Of a stretch of DNA of 64,000 bases, positions 57,711 through 64,000 are shown piece after piece. The notes below the pieces were generated by a model. That model saw nothing but the letters and a program-made list of their open reading frames with translations. It searched no databases and was not told the origin of the DNA. The translations under genes were made by a program, and so were the position numbers. This stretch comes from Casp-actino8 sp964563545. GTDB lineage: Bacteria > Actinomycetota > Acidimicrobiia > Acidimicrobiales > Ilumatobacteraceae. Location: positions 1 to 64,000 of the forward strand of contig CAZLXB010000002.1 in assembly GCA_964563545.1 (NCBI GenBank), given 5' to 3'. Position 1 is the first letter of the stretch, and each line of letters starts with the position of its first letter.

Positions 57711-58156
57711 CCGACCGTTCCCTTTGCTCGCCAACGCTCGATTCCGGCCATCCCGTAGGCCCTCATCACCAAGGCCCGTGCAACCTCGACCTTCATGAAG
57801 ACCGTGTCCGGGCTGTTCTCGGGACCACCCGGCGCGAAGGCGTTCAGGTCGTAATCGAAGACTCCGTGCCAGAGTCGTCGCTTGGTGGACAGATCGTCGT
57901 GGATCGAAGCCCGTCCCCAGACTTCCACGCCGTCTCCGTTCTCGGTGACCTGCCAATGAAGAGCGACGCGGTCGTTCACCGCAACATTGCGGGTCTTCAC
58001 CGAGTCCCGCCCCACCATGATCCAGATCGCCTCGCCCTCCCAACACGGGTGGACCGGCACGACATCGGGCGATCCATCGCCTCTCACCGTCGCCAGGTGA
58101 GCCCAGGGACTCAGCGCAGTCGCAACTCTTTGGACCTCTTGCAGATCGATGGTCAT
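57707..58156 (-). CDS. Pyridoxamine 5'-phosphate oxidase-fold protein (first of a tandem pair)
   Basis: This 149-residue protein has the same split-barrel layout as the next gene: WAHLATVRGDGSPDVVPVHPCWEGEAIWIM, KTRNVAVNDRVALHW, and LVMRAYGMAGIERWRAKG at the end. FAPGGPENSPDTVFMKVEV mirrors FEPGGPESDNHVFLVIRA of its partner. Both genes overlap their neighbours by four bases, so equal amounts are likely, and the two could form a heteromer. Cofactor and substrate are unknown. Confidence 0.85.
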   Translation of the reverse strand: MTIDLQEVQRVATALSPWAHLATVRGDGSPDVVPVHPCWEGEAIWIMVGRDSVKTRNVAVNDRVALHWQVTENGDGVEVWGRASIHDDLSTKRRLWHGVFDYDLNAFAPGGPENSPDTVFMKVEVARALVMRAYGMAGIERWRAKGTVG

Positions 58157-59235
58157 GGTCTCACCTCGTAGAAAGCGTTGACGGAATGTTCGATGTCGAG
58201 CCGACGGAATTCTCCGAATCCTGCTTCGGCCGCCATGGCCCGAGCTTTGGATTCAGGAAGTCCGAGTGTTCCGAGGCCAGCGCCGCCCTCGACCGACATC
58301 GCCGACGACATGCACGACATCACACTGATGCCGTACATGAGGGACGACATGGGATTTTTGGCGACGTTCTCCTCGAAGGTGTCGAGCGCCTTGATGTCGA
58401 CCAGAAGCCAACGACCGGACGGTTTGAGTGAACGCCGAATCGCCCTCATCATCTCCGACGGATGCGTCATGTCGTGCACACAGTCGAACGCGGTCACGAG
58501 GTCGAGCGATTCGTCCTGAGGGAGCGGGTCCAGACGAGGATCCACGAAAGACACGTTTCGGGCCGAGCTTGTGGCCAGCTTCTCGGCGGCCCGATCGAGC
58601 GCGTATCGAGAGATGTCGTATCCGACGAATGAACTCGCCGGGAAGCGTTCGGCCATCTGGATTGCCGCCCCGCCCGCTCCACAACCGATGTCAGCGACAC
58701 GCGCCCCGCGCTCGAGATGTTCGACCAATCCGTCGAGCGCAGGAAGTACGAGCGGTATGAGAAATGCCCGACTCCAAGGCTCGAAGCTCCGTTCGATCCC
58801 CACCGCGCCTTCCGGACCATGGCTGTCGTAGTCGCGCCCAATTCCGGTTCGAAAGGACTCGGGGAGGTGGTGCAGGCTGCCCATCGTCTGAGGCAACCGG
58901 TGGAACATGCCCATTCCGAAAGCGGGGTGGTCTTCGGCGGCCAGAACGAGGCGTGCTTCGGGCGTCAAGTAGAAGCGCTCGATCCCGTCTTGGTCCGCAG
59001 AAAACCCGATGATGTTGGCCGCGGCCTGATTGTGAGCCCATTCGGATACCCACCGAGGGTGAAGTTCGAGAGTGGAGGCAATCTGTTCGACACTGAGAGG
59101 CCCCGACGAGGACGCCATCGCTCGATAGATACCGAGACGGTCACCGAGATGAATCATTCCCGATGTCACGGCGCCCTCGAGCTTGGAGAAGACGAGGAAA
59201 CTGAACATCTTCAGCTTCTGGGGATCGACGTCCAT
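58153..59235 (-). CDS. SAM-dependent methyltransferase
   Basis: This 360-residue protein has an N-terminal winged-helix-like dimerisation part (about 10-100) and a class I methyltransferase domain with motif I VADIGCGAGGAA, FVGYDIS and VTAFDCVHDMTHP. Relatives methylate small hydrophobic molecules. ATG 59235 is preceded by AGAGGTG; the longer frame to 59292 is a shadow of the next gene. Its stop overlaps the first PPOX gene. It leads the methyltransferase-PPOX-PPOX-SDR set. Confidence 0.88.
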   Translation of the reverse strand: MDVDPQKLKMFSFLVFSKLEGAVTSGMIHLGDRLGIYRAMASSSGPLSVEQIASTLELHPRWVSEWAHNQAAANIIGFSADQDGIERFYLTPEARLVLAAEDHPAFGMGMFHRLPQTMGSLHHLPESFRTGIGRDYDSHGPEGAVGIERSFEPWSRAFLIPLVLPALDGLVEHLERGARVADIGCGAGGAAIQMAERFPASSFVGYDISRYALDRAAEKLATSSARNVSFVDPRLDPLPQDESLDLVTAFDCVHDMTHPSEMMRAIRRSLKPSGRWLLVDIKALDTFEENVAKNPMSSLMYGISVMSCMSSAMSVEGGAGLGTLGLPESKARAMAAEAGFGEFRRLDIEHSVNAFYEVRP

Positions 59236-59254
59236 GTCACCTCTTCTTCGAATG

Positions 59255-59938
59255 TCAATTGGTTCGGTCTTCGATCGGCAAGTGTTCCACATCGCTGAGA
59301 CGGACGACCCCGAACGTGTGGCCGTCGCCGATCTCGTAGGACACGAGCCGGCTGATCGATCCGTGACCGAGAACGAAGCGTTCCCATTCCCAGGGGGTCA
59401 CCGGAAGACCGAGGAGGTGACACATGAAAACGCTGTTGGTTCCGGCATGGGCGAACACCAGGATGCGCCGATGCGATTCGGCGAATCGCCAGACCGGTAG
59501 CTCGTGACCGGCCGCCTGCATCCCTCGCTCGGAGAGGAAGAGATCGGCGTTGAGGTGGATCCGATCCACGAAATCACGCACCGGCTCTCCGCCTTCGAGT
59601 CCTCGCCAGCGCTCGCGTGCAGGTCGACGACGCTCTTCGGCATACGCGGCGTCGGCTTTCTCACGCGGAGTTCCGTGCCACAGCGGATTGCGGATCTCTT
59701 CCAGCCATTCGTGAACAACTCCATCGAGATCGATGCCCAATCGGGACAACAGCGGGGCGGCCGTCTGACGAGCGCGCAGAAGAGGCGACACCGCGATCTC
59801 GTCCCATTCCTCCCGAGCGAGCACCTCGGCCACGAGCTCGGCCTGACGATGGCCTCGAGCCGTCAACGGAGGGTTGTCGACGTTGAGGTCGTCCCTCACC
59901 CATTCGGGCTCGCCATGACGCACCAAAACGATTTCCAC
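59255..59938 (-). CDS. Histidine phosphatase family protein
   Basis: This 227-residue protein begins with the catalytic VLVRHGEPEW and has SPLLRARQTA and the second histidine in LVFAHAGTNSVFMCHLLG. It resembles the phosphoglycerate mutase/cobC-like branch; the substrate is unknown. GTG 59938 is preferred because GGAAGGGG lies five bases upstream; GTG 59944 and 59959 are in frame. It ends 19 bases before the methyltransferase start and is divergent from doxX. It is the second family member in the window. Confidence 0.88.
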   Translation of the reverse strand: MEIVLVRHGEPEWVRDDLNVDNPPLTARGHRQAELVAEVLAREEWDEIAVSPLLRARQTAAPLLSRLGIDLDGVVHEWLEEIRNPLWHGTPREKADAAYAEERRRPARERWRGLEGGEPVRDFVDRIHLNADLFLSERGMQAAGHELPVWRFAESHRRILVFAHAGTNSVFMCHLLGLPVTPWEWERFVLGHGSISRLVSYEIGDGHTFGVVRLSDVEHLPIEDRTN

Positions 59939-59981
59939 GGACACCCCTTCCGGCGACACTAGGCGATTCGTCGAATCTCAT

Positions 59982-59987
59982 TAGTCT
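59982..59987 (+). promoter_or_regulatory. -10-like hexamer TAGTCT, leaderless promoter of the DoxX gene
   Basis: TAGTCT is six bases before ATG 59994, with no ribosome site. Confidence 0.55.
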
Positions 59988-59993
59988 CGTCAC

Positions 59994-60518
59994 ATGATCT
60001 CGACCGCCACCGCCTACTCGGATCAGATGAACGCGGGCTTGTTGCTACTGCGTCTCTGCCTCGGACTCTTTCTCGCCTATCACGGCTACAACAAGGTTTT
60101 CGGCGGAGGCGGGCTGAAGGGCACCGCATCATGGTTCGGGAGTATCGGCATGAAGTGGCCGCAGTGGCAGGCCCGGCTCGCGGCAGCCACCGAGATCGGT
60201 GCCGGACTTCTCCTTGCCGTCGGTCTCCTCACGCCTCTTGCCTCGGCCGGAGTCATAGGGATCATGGTCGTGGCCATCGTCGTCGCTCACGCCAAGGTGG
60301 GCTTTTTCGTCTTCCTTCCGAATCAGGGCTGGGAATACTGCGCCACCATCGCCGTCGGCGCGTTGGCCGTCGGAACGACGGGTCCGGGCGACTGGGCTCT
60401 CGACAATACGTTCGGGCTGTCCTTCGACGGTTGGTCGGGTTCCGTGATCGCGGTCGTCGTCGGTATCGGGGGCGCCGTGGTCCAACTGTTGTCGAGTTAC
60501 CGCCCGAAGCCCTCCTGA
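59994..60518 (+). CDS. DoxX-family membrane protein
   Basis: This 174-residue protein has four to five helices and the DoxX pattern: LLLRLCLGLFLAYHGYNKVFGG, then FGSIGMKWPQWQARLAAATEIGAGLLLAVGLLTPLAS. Family members lie in the membrane and some help quinone or thiol redox systems, for example with mycothiol-linked oxidases. The role here is not determined. ATG 59994 follows a TAGTCT box at leaderless spacing. The next gene begins three bases after the stop. Confidence 0.9.
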   Translation: MISTATAYSDQMNAGLLLLRLCLGLFLAYHGYNKVFGGGGLKGTASWFGSIGMKWPQWQARLAAATEIGAGLLLAVGLLTPLASAGVIGIMVVAIVVAHAKVGFFVFLPNQGWEYCATIAVGALAVGTTGPGDWALDNTFGLSFDGWSGSVIAVVVGIGGAVVQLLSSYRPKPS

Positions 60519-60521
60519 ACG

Positions 60522-61037
60522 ATGTCTCGTCTCTGGGTTCGCTATCTGCTCGGGGGGATCTCGCTCGCCATCGCAGCCTTCTGGGTCTGGGCTCTCTTCT
60601 TCCCACCGAAGCAATCGGTGGCCCGCCTCGACGACCGCGCGTGGTCCGAACGCGCCGAGGCGATCTGCCGGGAGGCGAATCTTGCTCGCAACGAACTCGC
60701 CGACGAGCGGCGCATCGAGGATGCCGGCCCTGACGCCCTGACGCAGCGGGCCGCTCTCGTCGATCAGGCCACCGACATCGTCGAGACGATGATCGACACC
60801 ATGATCGAGGTCACGCCGTCCGGACCGGACGACCCTGCACTCGTAGGCACGTGGATCGGTTACTACCGCCAGTTGGTGACCGACCGACGCGCCTACACCG
60901 ATGTGCTCCGCTCCGGCGAGAACCCTCCTTTTCCGGAGAGCACCATCGACGGAGCTCCTATCTCGGAGTACATCAACGATTTCACGGTTGCCAACGAAAT
61001 GAAATCGTGCTCGGCACCCGCCGACCTCGCGGTCTGA
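60522..61037 (+). CDS. Membrane-anchored protein of unknown function
   Basis: This 171-residue protein has one N-terminal hydrophobic helix (about 8-28, WVRYLLGGISLAIAAFWVWALFF) that works as a signal anchor. The rest is an exported helical domain with a cysteine near each end (AICREAN and MKSCSAPA), which could form a disulfide. I do not recognise a family. It follows doxX by three bases, so a joint function at the membrane is likely. Its stop abuts the convergent acyltransferase stop with no gap. Confidence 0.7.
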   Translation: MSRLWVRYLLGGISLAIAAFWVWALFFPPKQSVARLDDRAWSERAEAICREANLARNELADERRIEDAGPDALTQRAALVDQATDIVETMIDTMIEVTPSGPDDPALVGTWIGYYRQLVTDRRAYTDVLRSGENPPFPESTIDGAPISEYINDFTVANEMKSCSAPADLAV

Positions 61038-61706
61038 TCAGTCGACGTCCACCCAGTTGCCGTTCTCGTAGCGACGAATCACCCGAGCCGGACTCCCGAC
61101 GGCAACCGAGAAGCTCGGAATCGTTCCCGTCACCACCGAATTGGCTCCGATCACCACGTGCTCGCCGATGTCGGCGCCGGGTAGGACGACGGATCCGTAT
61201 CCCAACCATGATCCGCGGCCGATGCGCACGGGTCGCTCGGGCATCACCTGTACTGAAACCGGTCGGTCGACGTCCCGATAACCATGGTTCTGGTCGGTGA
61301 TGTACACATGGTGACCGGTCCACACGTCGTCGCCGATCTCGATCGAGAAGTGACCGACGATTCCACTTCCCTTTCCGATGAGACAACGGTCGCCGATCGA
61401 GACCACCGGATCACTGATGCATTCCTGACCCGGCACCATTCCGGCACTCAAGGTGCACTGAGGCCCGATCATCGTGTCCCGACCGATGTGTATGTAGTGC
61501 TCGTTGAAGATCGTGTTGGCCGGGAAGCAGATGACGCTTCCGTCGCCGAACGAACCGAAACGGCGCCCTCTGGCGGTGCGCGGGCCCACCGCACCGGCCA
61601 CGACGGCGACCTCCCACAGACGATGCACTAGGCGGTGCAGTCGGCGAGCCACGAACCAACGCCACCTGCTCCGCGGCGGAGGCGATAGCGCCGGACCTGA
61701 TTCCAC
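61038..61706 (-). CDS. Hexapeptide-repeat O-acetyltransferase
   Basis: This 222-residue protein has a left-handed beta-helix of hexapeptide repeats (about 60-205: HIGRDTMIGPQCTLSAG, SIGDRCLIGKGSG, RIGRGSWLGYGSVV). ITDQNHGY carries the histidine of the maltose/galactoside acetyltransferase group, which acetylates sugars using acetyl-CoA. The annotated start GTG 61706 is only three bases from the divergent P1 peptidase start; a downstream GTG at the VARRLHRLVHRLW segment is an alternative. The acceptor may be a cell-envelope sugar. Confidence 0.85.
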   Translation of the reverse strand: MESGPALSPPPRSRWRWFVARRLHRLVHRLWEVAVVAGAVGPRTARGRRFGSFGDGSVICFPANTIFNEHYIHIGRDTMIGPQCTLSAGMVPGQECISDPVVSIGDRCLIGKGSGIVGHFSIEIGDDVWTGHHVYITDQNHGYRDVDRPVSVQVMPERPVRIGRGSWLGYGSVVLPGADIGEHVVIGANSVVTGTIPSFSVAVGSPARVIRRYENGNWVDVD

Positions 61707-61709
61707 GTT

Positions 61710-62828
61710 GTGAAACTACCCGTGGTCGATCTGCGACGATGGGGTGTGGCTCCGTTGAAACTTTCCGCTCCGTACGGAACGATCCTCGAGATCCCCGGCA
61801 CTCGAGTGGGTCACTACACGCGCCATTCGTCCACGTGGCGAACGGGAACGACGGTGATTCTCCTTCCGCCCGGGACCAAGGCGGGGGTCGATGTACGCGG
61901 CGGCGCCCCGGGAACCCGTGAGACCGAACTTCTTCGTCCCGAGAACATGATGGACCGGGTCGACGCCGTCTGCCTGTCGGGCGGTAGTGCCTATGGGTTG
62001 GCGGCCGCTGACGGTGTCATGAGGTTCCTCGAAGCCGACTCGATCGGATTTCCGGTCGGTTCCGAACGTGGTTGGGTGGTTCCGATCGTTCCGGCCGCCG
62101 TCATCTTCGATCTGGGCCGGAGTGGCCACTTCGGACATCGACCCGATTCGGACTTCGGTTGGCGCGCGGCGCGGGCGGCCACCGCTCGCAATCTTGGTCA
62201 AGGCTCTCTCGGTGCCGGAACCGGCGCTCGAGCGGGAGGGCTTCGCGGCGGAATCGCGTCGGCATCGACTTCGGCTCGCGGAATGACCGTCAGTTCCTTG
62301 GTCGTCGTTAATTCGGTGGGCTCGGTGATCGATCCGGATTCCGCACTTCCGTGGTTCACCGACGGCATCGAACTCGCCTCGCCCTCCACCAAGGACCGTG
62401 ATCGCTTCCGGCGTCACTTCGACCGGATGTCGCGACCGTTGATCTCATCGGCTCAGTCACTGAACACAACGATCGGCATCGTCGGGACCGACGCCGATCT
62501 CACCAAGGCCGAGTGTCAAAAGATCGCGGGTGTCGCACATGATGGTCTGGCTCGGGCCATCCGACCTGCACATTCGATGAACGACGGAGACACCATTTTC
62601 GGCCTGGCGACCGGTACGCGACATCTCACGGGCGCCGAGGACGTAACCGGTGGACCCTTCATCGACGCCGGTTCACGGGTCGCCGTCTTCAACGATCTAC
62701 TGGCCGCCGCCGCCGAAGTCTTCGCTCGGGCCTGCACGCTGGCGGTTCTGTACGCCACCGGGACGCCGGATCTTCCCGCCTACCGCGACCTCGTTCCCTC
62801 TGCCGTACGGAGCCTCCCCCGGCCCTGA
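61710..62828 (+). CDS. P1 family peptidase (DmpA/endotype aminopeptidase)
   Basis: This 372-residue protein belongs to the self-processing Ntn-like P1 family: PGTRVGHYT, DVRGGAPGTRETELL, SGGSAYGLAAADGVM, then the processing-site region TSARGMTVSSLVVVNSVGSV. The enzyme would cleave itself into two chains. The start GTG 61710 leaves just three bases to the divergent gene; a GTG at codon 13, before APLKLSAPYG, would free space for promoters. The substrate is probably a beta-amino or D-aminoacyl peptide. Confidence 0.88.
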   Translation: MKLPVVDLRRWGVAPLKLSAPYGTILEIPGTRVGHYTRHSSTWRTGTTVILLPPGTKAGVDVRGGAPGTRETELLRPENMMDRVDAVCLSGGSAYGLAAADGVMRFLEADSIGFPVGSERGWVVPIVPAAVIFDLGRSGHFGHRPDSDFGWRAARAATARNLGQGSLGAGTGARAGGLRGGIASASTSARGMTVSSLVVVNSVGSVIDPDSALPWFTDGIELASPSTKDRDRFRRHFDRMSRPLISSAQSLNTTIGIVGTDADLTKAECQKIAGVAHDGLARAIRPAHSMNDGDTIFGLATGTRHLTGAEDVTGGPFIDAGSRVAVFNDLLAAAAEVFARACTLAVLYATGTPDLPAYRDLVPSAVRSLPRP

Positions 62829-62936
62829 CCAGGCTTCGGATCCTGAGCCTGAAATCACAGAACCGGTCGTGTCCGACGGTGTCCGTGGGAAGGAGCCTCG
62901 CTAGTTTCCGAAGGGTTCCCCACCGGCGAGGTCCAG
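62829..62936. other. Upstream region of panB
   Basis: 108 bases with GGATCC flanked by imperfectly paired GGCT/AGCC just after the P1 peptidase stop, a TAGTTT box about 30 bases before ATG 62937 and the GGCGAGG ribosome site. No small gene is seen. Confidence 0.4.
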
Positions 62937-63758
62937 ATGCCCGTATCCGATCGCAAGAAGGTGACCGTTCCCGACCTCGCCAAGTGGCGGGAGTCCGGTC
63001 GTCGAATCTCGATGGTCACGGCCTATGACGTCACGTTCGCCCGCCTGGTCGATGAGGCCGGGGTCGACATGATTCTCGTGGGTGATTCGCTGGCCATGGT
63101 CGTCAAAGGTGAGCGCAACACGATCCCGGTATCACTCGACGAGATGGCGTACCACGTCCGTTGCGTGGCCCGTGCCCACACCAAGGCTCTGGTGGTTGGC
63201 GACCTCCCCTTCGGCTCGTATCAGTCGAGTCCGGAGCAGGCGGTCGACTCGGCGGTTCTTCTCATGAAGTCCGGCGCCGAGAGCGTCAAGCTCGAGGGTG
63301 GCACTCACATGGCCTCCACCATCGAGGCCATCACCCGTGTCGACATCCCTGTGATCGGCCACATCGGTCTCACTCCTCAGAGTTACCACCGCATGGGCGG
63401 GCACCGGATCCAAGGACGACGCAGCGGATTCGAGGCCGGCGGTCGTGAGCGCCTTCTCGAGGACGCTCATGCCGTGGAACAGGCGGGAGCGGCGGCGATC
63501 GTCGTCGAGGGCGTTCCTCTCGATCTCGCAGCCGAGATCACCGACAAGCTCAGCATCCCGACCATCGGGATCGGGGCCGGCCCGCACTGCTCGGGTCAGG
63601 TGCTGGTTCTGCACGACGTCTTGGGACTGTGCGACTCGCAGTACAAGTTCGCCAAGCAATATGCGCATCTTCGCGAAGCTGTCATCGGTGCCACCCGGGA
63701 TTTCGTCGACGAGGTCGACCGAGGTGTCTGGCCGGACATCGACCACTCTTTCCAATGA
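62937..63758 (+). CDS. panB: 3-methyl-2-oxobutanoate hydroxymethyltransferase
   Basis: This 273-residue TIM-barrel enzyme makes ketopantoate from 2-ketoisovalerate and methylene-THF. The metal-binding VGDSLAMVV (48-56), DLPFGSYQ, VKLEGG, GHIGLTPQS and the catalytic glutamate in VVEGVP are visible. ATG 62937 has a GGCGAGG ribosome site. Its stop overlaps the panC start (ATGA). The 108-base upstream gap has a TAGTTT about 30 bases before the start as the only promoter hint. Confidence 0.96.
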   Translation: MPVSDRKKVTVPDLAKWRESGRRISMVTAYDVTFARLVDEAGVDMILVGDSLAMVVKGERNTIPVSLDEMAYHVRCVARAHTKALVVGDLPFGSYQSSPEQAVDSAVLLMKSGAESVKLEGGTHMASTIEAITRVDIPVIGHIGLTPQSYHRMGGHRIQGRRSGFEAGGRERLLEDAHAVEQAGAAAIVVEGVPLDLAAEITDKLSIPTIGIGAGPHCSGQVLVLHDVLGLCDSQYKFAKQYAHLREAVIGATRDFVDEVDRGVWPDIDHSFQ

Positions 63759-64000
63759 TCGTGGCGTACACGGCGAATGATGTTCGCCGAGCCCTCTCCG
63801 CCGTCCCTCACCCGATCGGATTCGTGCCCACGATGGGCGCATTGCATCGCGGTCACACGACCCTTTTCGACACCGCAAGATCGTCGTGTCGAACACTCGT
63901 GACGAGCATCTTCGTCAACGCGCTTCAGTTCGACAAGAGAGAGGACCTCGACCTCTATCCACGGACCGTCGAACAGGATCTCGAGATGTGTCGCGAGCAC
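63755..64000 (+). CDS. panC: Pantothenate synthetase (partial, C-terminus off right edge)
   Basis: 82 codons are visible from ATG 63755 to the right edge. The ATP-binding FVPTMGALHRGH and the block TSIFVNALQFDKREDLDLYPRT identify PanC, which condenses pantoate with beta-alanine. The usual IFVNPxQF proline is alanine here. The start overlaps the panB stop by four bases. The rest of the gene lies beyond the window. Confidence 0.93.
   Translation, partial: MIVAYTANDVRRALSAVPHPIGFVPTMGALHRGHTTLFDTARSSCRTLVTSIFVNALQFDKREDLDLYPRTVEQDLEMCREH

Noticed and set aside
1..64000. tRNA, rRNA, riboswitch, CRISPR or insertion sequence
   Set aside because: Gaps are too short for most of these and none shows cloverleaf arms, direct repeats with spacers, transposase motifs or terminal inverted repeats.

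Overview
The window is an essentially intact stretch of core chromosome from a high-GC Gram-positive bacterium, most likely an acidimicrobiia-type actinobacterium. Supporting markers are mycothiol synthesis (MshC), an F420:NADP oxidoreductase, the bacterial proteasome activator Bpa, phosphatidylinositol-phosphate synthase plus a PIM-type acyltransferase, actinobacterial GuaB1, DUF3151, and an order of alaS-ruvX-mltG-aro genes-pepP-efp-nusB. I see no rRNA, tRNA, CRISPR array, insertion sequence or prophage. Coding density is about 97 percent and no gap exceeds about 150 bases. The taxonomic placement is inferred from gene content only.

Layout. 1-7939 is a minus-strand chain: plsC-type acyltransferase, thrS, HIT protein, a membrane protein, pgsA, patA, a lipoprotein, and an adaptor protein running off the left edge. 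8090-9904 holds mshC and npdG; 9979-12738 holds fabI and a DUF255 protein. 12727-15738 holds a thiolase/DUF35 pair, a nitroreductase and an unassigned protein. dnaE fills 15825-19346, followed by bpa and a phosphodiesterase-like gene. 21131-21580 is an Rrf2 regulator. 21574-31859 is an eleven-gene minus-strand operon, alaS to nusB, carrying five consecutive shikimate-pathway genes. 31900-37783 holds a cysteine-rich protein, typA, a small acidic protein, and DUF3151-mobA-rhodanese-RNase D. 37755-46928 mixes hydrolases, an M18 peptidase, guaB1-cmk-acyltransferase, Sua5, a J-domain protein, a nitroreductase and an enoyl-CoA hydratase.

47062-52508 is a branched-chain amino-acid type ABC importer. 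Its binding-protein gene is on the plus strand, facing livF-livG-livM-livH on the minus strand across a strong hairpin terminator. The binding protein appears to be a natural circular permutation: the segment that normally ends this family sits directly behind the lipoprotein signal, and the normal N-terminal segment follows it. The LivH permease carries an extra exported N-terminal domain. This locus is the most unusual thing in the window.

52595-64000 holds an EamA transporter, a nitronate-monooxygenase-like enzyme, heme A synthase, a minus-strand set of methyltransferase, two PPOX-fold proteins and an SDR, then DoxX, a hexapeptide acyltransferase, a P1 peptidase, panB and the start of panC.

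Two features run across the window. Genes are often coupled by ATGA or GTGA stop/start overlaps. Many first genes lack a Shine-Dalgarno sequence and instead carry a TAnnnT hexamer 6-7 bases before the start codon, as expected for leaderless transcripts; this pattern was used to choose several starts.
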